Assembly (NCBI RefSeq): GCF_950295315.1 | Contig: NC_080175.1 | Location: forward strand, 89,906,793-89,970,792 | Length of the DNA: 64,000 nt | Source of the DNA: Erinaceus europaeus | Lineage: Eukaryota; Chordata; Mammalia; Eulipotyphla; Erinaceidae | Reading direction: 5' to 3' | Part shown: positions 1 through 11,190 of the stretch, one piece after another | Numbering within the stretch: position 1 is the stretch's first letter | Layout: the number at the start of each line of letters is the position of its first letter | Program-made: the position numbers and the translations under genes | The notes under the pieces: generated by a model | What the model saw: the letters and a program-made list of their open reading frames with translations, nothing else | Told to the model about the DNA's origin: nothing | The model's database searches: none

Positions 1-178
1 AGAGAGAAATTGAGAGGGAAAGAGAAGCCAGAGAGGGAAAGAGACAGAGACATCTGAAGCCCTGCTTCAATACTCTTGAAGCTGTCCCCCTACAGGTGGT
101 GACCAGGGGCTTGAACCTGGGTCCTTGTACACTGTCATGTGTGCGCTTATCCAGGTGCACGACCTCCTGGCCCTGCTT
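1..178 (-). mobile_element. SINE-B copy, cut by window edge
   Basis: Read on the minus strand it runs from a tRNA-like head ('gtgcacctggataagcgcac') through the B-box-like 'ggttcaagcccctgg' to a CT-rich stretch. Its 3' tail lies beyond base 1, so the copy is incomplete only because the window starts here. Confidence 0.85.
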
Positions 179-1397
179 TCTCTTCTGTTTTTATTCACAT
201 TTCTATACATCCAGAATGGTTTACAAATAAAAGACCATCTTTAAAACTGCAACAAAAGCAAGACCAAAAACCACATGGTCATATCAATAGATGCAGAGAA
301 AGCCTTTGACAAAATACAACATCCATTTATGATCAAAACACTACAAAAAATGGAAATAGATGGAAAATTTCTGAAGATAATAGAGTCTATATATAGCAAA
401 CCTACAGCCAACATCATACTCAATGGTGAAAAACTAGACGCATTTCCTCTCAGATCAGGTACTAGACAATGATGCCCACTATCACCATTACTATTCAACA
501 TAGTGTTGGAAGTTCTTGCCATAGCAATCAGGCAGAAGCAAGGAATTAAAGAGATACAGATTGGAAGAGAAATCAAACTCTCCCTATTTGCATATAACAT
601 GATAGCATACATAGAAAAACCCAAATAATCCAGCAAGAAGCTTTTGGAAATCATCAGGCAATAAAGTAAGGTGTCAGGCTACAAAATTAACATTCAAAAG
701 TCAGCGTCATTCCTCTATGTAAGCATTAAGGCAGAAGAAGTTGAAATCCAGAAATCAATTCCTTTACTATAGCAATAAAAACAATAAAATATCTAAAAAT
801 AAACCTAACCAAAGAAGTGAAAGACTTCTATACTGAAAATTATGAGTCACTACTCAAGAAAACTGAGGAAGACACAAAGAAGTGGAAAGATATTCCATAT
901 TTATGGGTTGGAAGAATGAACATCATCAAAACAAATATATTACCCAGAATCATATACAGATTTAATGTTATGCCTATCAAGATCCCAACAACATTTTTAG
1001 GAGAATAGAACAAATGCTACAAATATTTATCTGGAAGCAGAAAAGACTCATAATTCCTAAACAAACTTGAGAAAAAAGAACATCTAATCTTTGACAAAGG
1101 TGTCCAGACCATTAAATGGGGAAAGCAGAGTCTCTTCAACAAATGGTGTTGGAAAAAATAGGTTGAACCATGCAGAAGAATGAAACTGAACCACTATATT
1201 TCACCAAATACAAAATTAAATTCCACATGGATCAAGGACTTGAATGTTAGACCAGAAACTATCAGACACTTAGAGGAAAATATTGGCAGAACTCTTTTCT
1301 GCATAACTTTTAAAGACTGTTGTAGAGCCAGATGTTGTAGTGCGTGGGCCGCAGAGAAGAGACAGAGAGGGTCCAGAGCAAAGAGGAAACACAAATC

Positions 1398-1403
1398 TTT
1401 ATT
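1398..1403 (-). terminator. AATAAA polyadenylation signal of the LTR
   Basis: AATAAA on the minus strand, about 80 bases before the LTR end at 1318, as expected at the R/U5 boundary. Confidence 0.6.
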
Positions 1404-1548
1404 CACGCTGGCACCTCAGAGTTGGGTGCTAGAGAAGCAGGTTGGGCCACGTGGAGGTAGAGAAAATGGCCGCCTCACGCAGTAACCTTTCCTGCATCTG
1501 AACACCAGAGTGGAGCACCGGCAAGAGAGCGAAGTGCAGAAAATGAAG

Positions 1549-1556
1549 TTTTTATA
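1549..1556 (-). promoter_or_regulatory. TATA-like box of the LTR
   Basis: TATAAAAA on the minus strand, about 150 bases upstream of the LTR AATAAA. This is normal spacing for U3 promoter to R polyadenylation signal. Activity is unknown. Confidence 0.55.
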
Positions 1557-2475
1557 GGAGTAGCTTTCATGAGAATGGGAGGGGGGAGGAGTAACCAGAG
1601 CACTCCAGATATCGCAGGGATATAGACAATGTCCTGAGGGCACAACATGGCTGAACAGGCACTCCGAGAATGTCCCAACTCTCGCGGGAACTAGCAGTAG
1701 CCTGAGGGGACAACATAGCAGATGTGACTGCATTGGCACAATTTCCCAGCATCTCCCCCTTTCCTTTTATCTAATGCCCAGGGCAACAGTGTGTAAAGTC
1801 TATGAACTACTCAGGGTCAGTCTATGAAAAACCAGCAACGTGAAGGGAAGGAAGCTGCTGTAAAATTGTCTAAAGTGTCCAAAGGGTATACCAGCAAGTC
1901 CGATAGAAGTCTCAGTCCAAAGTAGGTGACTAGGGGGAGAAATGGTAGGGGATGAAATGCTGCATGAGGAAGGTCAGCCTCTGGAATTCTGCTTTTCTGT
2001 AGATTGTGAGCTGGAACTGCCAAAACGTGACAGGTCAAAGCAAAAGCAGGAAAGGCAGACAGGCAGTAAAAAGGTTCTGTCCTTGGAGTCTGCGAATCAG
2101 ATTCTTCAGATCACATCAGGTGACATCTAGGGTTTCGGGGAGTGTGCCACTGTAGTTGTGCCATCTAGTGGGTGATGTCAGGGTGTGCAGGGGTCCAGAT
2201 GATTTTTTTTCTGGGATTCCTCTGGAAGAAACATAAACAATCTGCTTCTCGTGGTTAGCAGGGCATCTGATTTGAGTGCTTTATAGAAAAAGAGGTTTGG
2301 TGCCTTGACCAACTGAGTATTGGGGGATGTATCTTTCCTATTCATTTATGATTATATTTTATATTATTTGTCATGGTAGTCAGCCATTTATCTGGAAGGT
2401 CCTGGGTGATTCATGGGGAAAAAGACCATATCTTTTAACAAAGACTCTAAGGTGTAGGGAAGCAGGAACTATCTT

Positions 2476-2762
2476 ATCCCCTTTTTTTTTTTTTTTTTTG
2501 TATCTTGCCTTTTGTTGCCCTAGTTGTTCTTGTTGTAATTATACTGTTGTTATTGCTGATATTGTGGTTGTTGGATAGAACAGAGAGAAATGGAGAGGGG
2601 AGGGAAAGACAGAGGGAGATAAAGATACCTGTAGACCTGCTTCACCGCCTGTGAAGTGATTCCCCTGCAGGTGAGGAGCCGGGGGCTCAAACTGGGATCC
2701 TCAAGCCAGTTCTTGCACTTAGCGCCACCTGCGCTAAACCCGCTGCGCCACCGCCCGATTCC
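2476..2762 (-). mobile_element. SINE-A, full length, inside the LTR
   Basis: Complete minus-strand copy, from the head 'cggtggcgcagcgggttta' to the tail 'gggcaacaaaaggc' and an A run. The flanks 'caggaactatctt' (2463-2475) and 'caggaactgtctt' (2763-2775) are a target-site duplication with one mismatch. The SINE is therefore younger than the LTR, which is younger than the L1. Confidence 0.95.
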
Positions 2763-3917
2763 CAGGAACTGTCTTTTAACATAAACTCTATGGCCTTGCC
2801 AATAGCAACCTTGAGGGCACATGTGGCTCCCCACAAAAGACATCTTCAATGAAACAAATCCAATTACAAAGAAGACTAAGGCAAGCATAAACCTATGGGA
2901 CTACAGCAAATTAAAAAGCTTCTGCACAGCAAAAGAAATCAATACACAAACAAAGAGACCCCTCACAGAATATCTTTACATGCCATACATCAGACAAGAG
3001 TTTAATAACCAAAATATATAAAGAGCTTGCCAAACTCAACAACAAGACAACAAATAACCCCATCCAAAAATGGGGTGAGGACATGAACAGAATATTCACC
3101 ACAGAAGAGATCCAAAAGGCCAGGAAACACATGAAAAAATGCTCCAAGTCTCTGAATGTCAGAGAAATGCAAATAACAACAATGAGATACCACTTCACTC
3201 TTGTGAGAATATCATACATCAGAATAGGTAACAGCAGCAAATGCTGGAGAGGTTGTGGGGTCAAAGAAACCCTCCTGCACTGCTGGTGGGACTATCACTT
3301 GGTCCAACCTCTGTGGAGAACGGTCTGGAGAACTCTCAGAAGCCTAGAAATGGACCTACCATATCATTCTGCAATTTCTCTCCTGGTGATATATCTTAAG
3401 GGACGCAAAACACCCATCCAAAAAGATCTGTGTACACATATGTTCTTGGCAGCACAATTTGTAATAGCCAAAACCTGGAAGCAACCCAGGTGTCCAACAA
3501 CAGCTGAGTGGTTGAGCAAGTTGTGTTATATATACACAGTGGAATACTACTCAGCTATTATAAATGGTGACTTCATCATTTTCAGCCAATCTTCGATGAA
3601 GCTTGAAAAAAATCACGTTAAGTGAACTAAGTCAGAAAAAGAAAGATGAAAATGGAATGATCTCACTCTCAGGCAGAAGTTGAAAAACAGGATCACAAGA
3701 GAAAACACAAGTAGAACCTGAATTGGAATTGGCTTATTTCACTAAAATGAAAGACTCTGGGGTGGATGGGGGAGATAATACAGATCCAAAAAGGATGACA
3801 GAGGACCTAGTGGGGGGTGAATTTTTACATGGAAAACTGGGAAATGTTATGCATGTACAAACTATTGTATTTACTGTTGAATGTAAAACATTAATTTTCC
3901 AATAAAGAAAGTAAAAA

Positions 3918-4476
3918 AATGCTATTAATTCATTTTACACACCCCTAGTTAACAATATCTTTAAAAACACATGTCATCCTAAATATGCAGATGAATTTGT
4001 CTAAGGCACAGAAAAAAACTTTTTTTTCTAAATAGTTCAGAGAAATAGTATATCTATTTTTAAAATATGTTCCAAATGAATAACCTGCAGAAAGTGCCAA
4101 TTTGTAATTGTTGATTCTGGTTAAGATGTATGTCTCATAGTACAAAGTGATACAAAAAGCATCTATTCTCTCTGAAAGGAAGTATTAATTGTATCTTTCA
4201 TGGCTAGAGAGCAGAAAACTGATAGGTAGAGAGAAATAGAGATGGATACACAATTTTAACAGTGAAAATCAATTTGTTGACTTATCTAAAGATTTCTGTG
4301 AAATTTTACTTTATGAAAAAATACTAGAGTGAACTAATTGTGACTTCTAAAAAATCTGTATAACTGAATTCTAGAATACATGAACTATATAAACATTCCT
4401 AGAAATAAAGGATAAATTTCAAGTGTTAATCAAATAGCAAACATGAAACCCGAAATAATTTTTCCTCAGAAGAGTT
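3918..4476. other. unique AT-rich DNA, no gene seen
   Basis: No repeat family, conserved frame or splice-like exon recognised. It separates the L1 tail from a SINE cluster. Confidence 0.6.
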
Positions 4477-4493
4477 AGAAAAGTAACTACAGG

Positions 4494-4720
4494 GTTTGAG
4501 CCCCCGGCTCCCCACCTGCAGGAGAGTCACTTCACAAGTGGTGAAGCAGGTCTGCAGGTGTCTCTCTTTCTTTCCCCCTCTGTCTTCCCCTCCTCTCTCC
4601 ATTTCTCTTGGCCCTAACAACGATGACATCAACAAGAATAATAAATACAACAACAATAAAAAGAAAACAAGGTCAACAAAAGGGAAAATAAATAAATATT
4701 TTTTTAAAAAAAAGAAAGAA
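4494..4720 (+). mobile_element. SINE-A, 5'-truncated, perfect target-site duplication
   Basis: Starts inside the B box ('gtttgagcccccggctcc') and runs to the A-rich tail. The 17-base direct repeat 'agaaaagtaactacagg' at 4477-4493 and 4721-4737 is perfect. The loss of the head thus happened during insertion and was not a later deletion. Confidence 0.95.
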
Positions 4721-4737
4721 AGAAAAGTAACTACAGG

Positions 4738-4990
4738 TCCCGGTGCTGGTGCACCAAACTGAGTTCACTCATCACCAAGCATAAAGACCCAGGTCCAGCC
4801 CCCGGCTCCCCATCTGCAGCGGAGACACTTCACAAGTGGTGAAGCAAGTCTTTCTCTCTCCCTCTTTATTTACCCTCCACATTCAATTTCTCTCTGTTCA
4901 ATTTCTCAAATGAAATAGAAAGGAAAAAAAGGACCACCAGGGGCAGTGGATTGATTCCTAGTGTCAGCACATAGTCCCAGCAAAAACAAG
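4738..4990 (+). mobile_element. diverged SINE-B with 3' module
   Basis: Head 'gctggtgcaccaaactgag', B-box region 'ccaggtccagcccccggc', CT-rich middle, then a decayed form of the 'gagcagtggatt...ccccagcaa' module. It begins directly after the target-site duplication of the previous SINE. Confidence 0.75.
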
Positions 4991-5103
4991 TAACCATAGA
5001 CCAATCTCCTGAGTGATGGTTGCTCACACAACATACTCTTCATAAAGTGCATACACGTTAGTCTGTATCTGTAGGCCCCTTTAGTAGAAAATATTTAGAG
5101 GGG

Positions 5104-5405
5104 ACTGGGCAGTAGCACAGCAGGTTAAGTGCAGATGGTGTGAAATGCAAGGATCCAGGTTCAAGCCCCTGACTCCCCACCTGCAAGGGGTTGCTTCACA
5201 GGTGATGAAGCAGGTTTGCAGGTGTCTTTCTCTCCCCCTCCTCTCTCATTTTCTCTGTCCTATCCAACAACAATGACAGCAATAACAATAACACCACCAC
5301 CAACAACAATAAACAAGGACAACAAAAATGGCTTCCTGGAGCAGTGGATTTGTAGTGCAGGCATAAAGCCCCAGCAATAACCCTGGAGGCCACAGACACA
5401 CAGAC
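5104..5405 (+). mobile_element. SINE-A with full 3' module
   Basis: Complete copy: 'gggcagtagcacagcaggtt' head, 'ggttcaagcccctgactccc', 'caacaacaat' region and the 3' module ending 'cagcaataaccctggagg'. It runs into a short CA repeat (about 5396-5418). Confidence 0.9.
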
Positions 5406-5410
5406 ACACA

Positions 5411-5960
5411 CACACACATATAATGTTTCTAACTTGAATAAAATGTTCTGCAATAGAATGTCATCCCATTTCCCTTGATCTGATGAAATGGTATTAAATT
5501 CCTTTTTGAAATGTCAAGCTCATTTTCATAAATCCTTAAATTCTCACTGGACTAATTCTACTCTGTTATTTTTCCATGAGATAAATACCATTTACCACAA
5601 ATATAATGGTCAAAACAGCAGTCATCTTTCAAGTACAATATTTCACAGTCGCATGTGATGAGAATCCTATGACGGTATAGTTGGGGGCTCTATTCAGGGA
5701 CTCAGCAGGCTGGAAACAAGGGTGGGGAGGCTTTGCCACTGGGGTCCTGACTAGGAAAAAGAGCTGTTTCAGTGTGTCCTTGGGTTACTGTTAGGTTGAT
5801 TTCTTTGAAACTGCAAGTCTCATGGCAACTTTCTTTTCAGAAGCAGGTAGGAGAAGCTGATTCGGGTATTTGGCTTTTCAACTTTCTTCTAACGGGCTCA
5901 CTCTTTTATTAAAGTGAATAAACTCACTTGGATAATACCCTTTTTATTAATTTAAAATCA
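5411..5960. other. unassigned DNA, no gene seen
   Basis: Moderately GC-rich around 5650-5850 compared with its flanks, but no family or frame was recognised. Confidence 0.5.
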
Positions 5961-5965
5961 ACTGA

Positions 5966-6100
5966 CTTGTGATTGCAAGTGGTGGTACCACTGTTAGAGT
6001 GAATATCATAAACAAGCCCCTATCCTCAGCTGCAGGGAAAAATTTCATAGGAGGTGAAGTAGTGCTGCAGGTTTCTTTCTTCCTTTCTCCATCATTTGGT
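5966..6100 (+). mobile_element. decayed SINE-B-like remnant
   Basis: Retains 'gcaagtggtggtaccactgt', 'aacaagcccctatcc' and 'aggtgaagtagtgctgcagg' in SINE-B order, with many substitutions. Old copy. Confidence 0.6.
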
Positions 6101-6269
6101 ATACCAAGGCTGCTCCATCTTAGGGAATCATATTCTCACATTTCTCTAGGAGCAGAAAACTTACTGTGCTAGTTAAGATGTGGACAGATGACAAAATGTA
6201 TAGTTTTCAGCATGGTTTCCATTACAGTATTTTTATACTAGTGACTAAAGACTTTTTAGATATGCTTCT

Positions 6270-6445
6270 AATTTATGTTTTGGACAGAGAGAGGGAGAAA
6301 AAGAGAGAAAGAGAGAGAGGGAAAGAGCTATCACAGTACCAAAACTTTTTCAATTCAGTAGGTAGTGGGCCTGAACCTGCATCACATACATGCCAAAAAA
6401 GCAGAATACCCAAGTGAGTTATTGTACCAGCACTGATTCTCAATA
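6270..6445 (-). mobile_element. SINE-C copy
   Basis: The minus strand reads 'ataactcacttgggtattct', 'gatgcaggttcaggccc', then a CT-rich stretch seen on the plus strand as a GA-rich run (6284-6325). A tRNA-like family distinct from A and B; matching copies lie near 21.4 and 60.6 kb. Confidence 0.65.
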
Positions 6446-6589
6446 AACTAGAAGAAACAACGTCTACTAGCTTCTCTCATGACAAAAATATTCAGTGCCT
6501 ACATTTTTTTTTCTTTTTTGCCACCATGGTTATCATTTGGGCTTGGTACCTGCACAACTCCATAATTGCCAAGTACAATTCTTTTCTTT

Positions 6590-6775
6590 TTCCTTTTTAA
6601 AAGACAGAGAAAGATAGAGAGGAAAAGAGAGACGGAGGGAGAGAGATTTGCAACACTGCTCCACTATTCATAAAGCTTACCTCCCTGTAGTTGGGGACAG
6701 GAGCCTTAAACTTGGATCCTTGCACATAGGTGATGTGCTCCCTTTACTGGGTAGACCAGTACTTGGTCCCAGCAC
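6590..6775 (-). mobile_element. SINE-B copy
   Basis: Body recognisable by 'caacactgctccactattcataaagctt' (minus-strand 'aagctttatgaatagtggag'), the B-box region near 6710 and the head at 6750-6775. Diverged. Confidence 0.75.
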
Positions 6776-6867
6776 TCAAAATTGCAACAGTCAAGATTTG
6801 TATATTTATTTATATATAGGCACACAGAAGTTTACATAATGCATCTTATAATACCACATTTCTTTTT

Positions 6868-7147
6868 TTAATATTTTATTTATTTTATCCCTTTTCTTGC
6901 CCTTGTTGTTTTATTGTTGTAGTTATTGATTGATGTCATGGTTGTTGGATCGGACAGAGATAAAGAGAGAGAGGAGGGGAAGACACAGAGGGGGAGAGAA
7001 AGATAGACACCTGCAGACCTGCTTCACCACCTGTGAAGTGACTCCCCTGCAGGTTTGGGAGCTGGGGGCTCCAACCAGGATCCTTATGCTGCTCCTTGAG
7101 CTTTGCGCCACGTGCGTTTAACCTGCTGCGATACTGCCTCACTCCCA
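6868..7147 (-). mobile_element. SINE-A copy, full length
   Basis: The minus strand starts 'gggagtgaggcagtatcgca', passes the B-box region and 'tgaagcaggtctgcaggtgt', and ends in 'gggcaagaaaaggg' plus an A/T-rich tail. The open frames across it on both strands are by-products of the SINE sequence. Confidence 0.9.
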
Positions 7148-7274
7148 TATTAACACATTTCTTTTCCTACTTCATAGTTTGCAACCTCTTTTGCAAGAGA
7201 TTCCTATTTCAATAATTTTTTTATGGTAGAAGTTAATTAAATAAGCAACAGTAGAAATCTCTAACTTTTTTTGT

Positions 7275-7375
7275 AAACCTTTTTCTAAATATTTATTTAT
7301 TTTCATGAGAGAGAAACAAAGAGAAGGGGAGAGACAGAGAGAGATAAGAACTTCCAAAATTTGTTTTAACTGCCT
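7275..7375 (-). mobile_element. SINE-B 3' fragment
   Basis: Only the tail ('aaataaataaatattta' on the minus strand) and the CT-rich part remain. The head is missing. Confidence 0.5.
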
Positions 7376-7449
7376 TGTGCTGTTAATCTTAACTAGTGAC
7401 ATTTTTCTAATCTCTATTTCTTGTCTACCAGATTTTTCTAACCCATATT

Positions 7450-7697
7450 TCTTTTTTTAATTTATAAAAAGGAAACACTGACAAAACCATAGGATAAGAG
7501 GGGTACAATTCCACACAATTCCCACCACCAGAACTCTGTATCCCATCCCTTCCCCTGATAGCTTTCCTATTCTTTATCCCTCTGGGAGTATGGACCCAAG
7601 GTGGAAGGTGTGGCTTCTGTAATGGCTTCCCTGCTGAACACGGGTGTTGACAAGTGGATCCTATACTCCCAGCCTGCCTCTCTCTTTCCCTAGTATA
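7450..7697 (-). mobile_element. family X retroposon, 5'-truncated
   Basis: The minus strand shows the X 3' half, including 'tactcccagagggataaaga', 'gtggtgggaattgtgtggaa', then 'tatggttttgtcagtgtttc' and an A-rich end at 7450. About 15 bases found in other copies are missing after 'ggacccaagg'. Confidence 0.85.
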
Positions 7698-8236
7698 TAT
7701 AGTATAAAATTGACTTACACATGACTCTATATTAAATATTCAGATGTGATAATTTGGTATCTAATAGTGTGGCTGCAATGTAATTTCCTTAAGTATAGAG
7801 AAATAAAATATATGTTTAGCTATTTTATCTTGTCAGAAAGTAAAATCTAATATATTTCTGAACATTTAAGGTTTACATTCAAATTTCATGCCAATGTGTT
7901 GGATGTGAATAAATTCATGAGGAATTACAGACATCTCTGCATATTTAGCTCTTGTCATCATTCAAATTCTACTTGGCCAGTGGCTTCCAGAAGCCATGGC
8001 CATGGAGTAACAGGGAAGAGAACAGATCCAGACATGCACAGAAATACTGCAGCCTCAAGTGGGTGCTTGCGCATGTGCTTGGGGTAAGAAGGAGTGTGGG
8101 TCTGAAGCCAAACACAAAGAATTTGGAGCTCCAGCAGTGCCATTTTCCCTCTACAGGCGGCAATTATTCAAGATAACATACCATTCAGTCCATGATCTCA
8201 GGCGTGTTACACCACTGAAATACAGGCAAGCACAAA
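7698..8236. other. unique DNA, no gene seen
   Basis: AT-rich to about 7930, then more balanced in composition. Overlapping short frames at 7896-8176 show no family resemblance. Confidence 0.5.
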
Positions 8237-8238
8237 CC

Positions 8239-8310
8239 ACACACACACACACACACACACATACACACACACACACACACACACCAAACAAACAAACAAA
8301 CAAACAAAAA
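8239..8310. repeat. (CA)n then (CAAA)n microsatellite
   Basis: About 45 bases of CA repeat with one T interruption, then five CAAA-type units. Open frames translating as His-Thr repeats are artefacts of this tract. Confidence 0.95.
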
Positions 8311-8690
8311 CAGGGAGCTTTTGTGACTAAAAGAAGTCCGGTCTGTCGCCAAAATATAATCTGTGGCAGCTGACTATAGCTAAATGGTAAAGTTAGCCCT
8401 GATTCTGTAAACCTAGCTGCCACCTAGCAGAAACCCCGAGAGTTTAAAGATCCTCAACAGAATCTTGGCTAATCAAATCCAAAAACATATTAAGAGAATA
8501 ATCCATCAAGGTCAAGTATGATTAACCCTTGGGAAGCAGAAATGGTCCAACATCCACAAGTCAATCAATGTAACCCACCATATCAACAAAAATAAAGACA
8601 AAAATCACATGATTTTATTAATTGACACCAAAAATACATTTGACAAAGTCCAATGCTCATTTATGATAAGCCCCTCAAGAAATTGGAGTG

Positions 8691-8882
8691 CCATTAGTGT
8701 ACAAGGACTTGGGTTCAAGCCCTGCTTCCCACCTTCAGGGGAAAAGTTTGACAAGTGGTAAAGCAGTGCTACAGGTATCTCTTCATCTCTTGTCTCTTTC
8801 CCTCTCTATATACCCCTCTCCTTCCCCCTCTCAATTTCTCTCTGTCTCTATGCAATAATAAATAAATAAAAATATTTTTTAA
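8691..8882 (+). mobile_element. SINE-B, 5'-truncated, inside L1
   Basis: Begins in the head ('ccattagtgtacaaggactt') and runs to 'aataaataaataaaaat'. 'aaattggagtg' (8680-8690) and 'aaattgggagtg' (8883-8894) form an imperfect target-site duplication of L1 sequence. Confidence 0.9.
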
Positions 8883-9944
8883 AAATTGGGAGTGGAAGAA
8901 AATTTTCTTAACATGATGAACCTATGGCTAACTTCATAATCAATGAGGAAAAATTAAAAACTTTCCCCCTAAAATCAGGAAGTTGGCAAGGATGTCCACT
9001 CTCACTTCTATTTAACATAGTCCTAAAAGTCCTTGCCATCAAAATCAGGCAATAAAGAGATAGCAAAGGAATCTAAATGGGAAAGGATGACATTAAATTA
9101 TCATTATTTGCAGATGAGCTGTTGATATACATAGGGAACCCCCGAAACTCTGCCCCCCCCCAAAAAAAAAACTACTGGAAATCATCAATAAATTCAATAT
9201 AAAGTACCAGTTACAAAATGAATACCCAGAAATCTATGTCATTTCTCTACATGAAAGATGGGCCAAAGGAAAGAGAACTAAAGGAAGCAGTCCCATTTAC
9301 AATCAACCCCCCCAAAATATCTAGGAATAAATCAAATATATCTAACAAAGGAGGTGAAGGACCATTTCAAGGAAAATGATGACACTGTTGATAGAAATTA
9401 GGATGGTACAACAAAGGGAATACATCTCCTGTTTGTGCATTGGAAAAATAAGTATTAAATGGCAATTCTGTCCTACACAAACTATAGATTCATTGCAATC
9501 CCTATTAAAATTACAATGACCTAGTTCAAGTAATTTGAATAAATTTCAAAAAGTCCATGTGGAACTATAAAAAAAATAGATAAAAACCCTCCTGCGGTTA
9601 AGATGAAAAATGGGGGCTTCAAAATGTCCAACTCCAGCCTATACTACAAAGCAATAATAGTTAAAACAATGTGGTATTAGATCTGGATGTTAGACCTGAA
9701 ACTATAAAATGCATAAAAGAATATATCAGGAAAAAATTCATGAAATTAATATTAAAAATGTATTTGGAGACTCTACCCTATGGACAAAGGAAACAAAAAA
9801 ATTTTTGAGCAAATGTGACTATATCAAATTAAAAAGTTTCTATACATCAAAAGAAGATCCCATAAGAATAAATAGGAAATCTAGCTACTGGGAGAACAGA
9901 CTTCCAACAAGTACAACCATACTTCCAAAAAGTGGTTGATATAA

Positions 9945-10340
9945 GAAACCCTTTCCATTCTTATTAATATCCTTATTTCTCCTAGTCCTGGAACCTCTAG
10001 GACCATGCCCATATATATTTTTTAAATATTTATTTATGTATTTATTCCCCTTTTTTGCCCTTGTTGTTTTTTATTGTTGTGGTTATTATTGTCATCATTG
10101 TTGTTGGATAGAACAGAGACAAGTGGAAAGAGAAGGGGAAGACAGACGGGGAGAGAAAGATAGACACCTGCAGACCTGCTTCACCACTTGTGAAGCAACT
10201 CCCCTGCAGGTGGAGAGCTGAGGGCTTGAACTGGAATCCTTACACGGGTCTTTGCGCTTTGTGCCACCTATGCTTAACCCCCTGTGCTGTCACCTGACTT
10301 CCTCCCATATTTCTTGATGTTTACTCTCTCTAACTCCTTA
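9945..10340 (+). mobile_element. 5' fragment of family X inside L1, split by SINE
   Basis: 'ataagaaaccctttccattc' through 'cctggaacctctagga' (9949-10003) closely matches 11589-11652, the start of the long X copy. After the nested SINE, 'atttcttgatgtttactctc' continues the match to 11660-11700. L1 ORF2 sequence resumes near 10345. A piece from the 5' end, not the 3' end, is unusual for a retroposon. Confidence 0.65.
10015..10303 (-). mobile_element. SINE-A, full length
   Basis: Minus-strand copy within the X fragment. The short repeat 'cccatat' at 10008-10014 and 10304-10310 is a probable target-site duplication. The body is close to consensus, so the copy is fairly young. Confidence 0.9.
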
Positions 10341-11190
10341 AACATTTATAAAGAACTTAGACTGATCACCAAAAAAAAAAAAAGAACAACCCAATAAAAA
10401 AAGTGGGCAGAAGATATGAATAGACAGTTCTTTAAAGAAGAGATATACATGACCCACAGACAAATGTGAAAATGCTCCAATTCACTAATCACTTGAGAAA
10501 TGCAAATTAAAACCTCATGGAGATACCACCTCACACCTGTGAGAATGGCCATCAATAAAACAGGAAAGGGTAAGTGTTGAAAAAGATGTGGAGGGAGAGA
10601 AATTTTATTATACTACAGGTGAAAATGCAAACAGGTGCAACCACTATGGACAACCGTACGGAGAATAGTTAATCGAATGCAAATGGCAATATCTTGTGAT
10701 GCAACAATCCCACTCCTAAGGATTTATCAAAAATAACACTAATTTGAAGGGACACATGCATCTCCCGTGTTCATTGCTGCATTATATATGATAGCCAAGA
10801 TATGGAATCAACCAAAAATACCTTTCAACAGATGACTGGATAGAATAGTTATGAGACACATGCTTCATGGAGTATTACTCAGCAATTAGAAATAACACAA
10901 TGTGTCCTTAGGATCAAATGGATGGAACTGGATCTGTTTGAAGTAACTAAAGAGGAAAAGGACAAGAACAGGACGGTTTCACTCATATGTGGAATTTAGA
11001 GAGTTGAACTTGAAAACACCAACACACAAAAAGTTAACCCATATACAAGATTGTGGAAAACTACAGTGATTATCTAGATGGAATGTAAGGTGTGTGTGTG
11101 GCGGGGGGGGGGGCACAAACCTTAGTGGAAAAGTTGTTATAATACTATTAAATTATAATTTCATAAATCATAATAGATTTAGTATGTTGG

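Larger units (their letters stand above)
1318..2835 (-). mobile_element. endogenous retrovirus LTR element inside L1
   Basis: The L1 hexamer 'aaagac' occurs at 1312-1317 and again at 2836-2841, a 6-base target-site duplication as produced by class II (ERVK/beta-like) integrases. On the minus strand the insert begins TGTGGGGAGCC and ends GGCTCTACAACA, so the tips are short inverted repeats starting TG and ending CA. Near the end are a TATA-like box and AATAAA. Without the nested SINE it is about 1.23 kb, with no coding frame. The simplest reading is a solo LTR with a long U3. A purine tract followed by TGCTGGG at 1770-1745 suggests an alternative: a 434-base 3' LTR (1318-1751) plus an internal remnant. 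The right end does not start like that shorter LTR, which favours the solo-LTR view. Confidence 0.75.
240..3917 (+). mobile_element. L1 (LINE-1), ORF2 part and 3' UTR, broken
   Basis: A 5'-truncated LINE-1 starting inside the ORF2 reverse-transcriptase domain. Bases 275-472 encode '[17 protein letters not shown]' and '[12 protein letters not shown]', typical of L1 RT. Bases 817-1010 give the '[16 protein letters not shown]' part, 1180-1310 give '[17 protein letters not shown]', and 3083-3560 give the C-terminal cysteine-rich region ('[16 protein letters not shown]') and '[11 protein letters not shown]'. A UTR of about 290 bases follows, with AATAAA near 3902 and an A-rich end. Stops, frameshifts and an apparent internal deletion near 1075 make it inactive. 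An LTR element (1318-2835) interrupts it, with 6 bases of L1 duplicated at the edges, and L1 resumes exactly at 2836. The pattern is unambiguous for L1; the subfamily cannot be named. Confidence 0.95.
8430..11190 (+). mobile_element. older L1, ORF2 remnant with nested insertions
   Basis: ORF2 fragments in order: the RT region near 8460-8690 ('ANQIQKHIKR'-like), '[13 protein letters not shown]' near 8965-9005, 'LTKEVKDHFKEN'-like near 9340, 'WTKETKKFLSKCDYIKLKSF' at about 9780-9840, then the C-terminal part from 10340 to 10900 and a UTR to about 11190. All frames are broken. Three insertions interrupt it: SINE-B (8691-8882), an X fragment (9945-10340) and a SINE-A within that. It is more diverged than the L1 at 240-3917. 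Confidence 0.9.

Noticed and set aside
6923..7148. Several overlapping 60-70 residue frames on both strands
   Set aside because: Typical by-products of SINE-A; similar frames recur in other SINE-A copies.
8059..8423. His-Thr and Cys-Val repeat frames
   Set aside because: Translation of the CA microsatellite.
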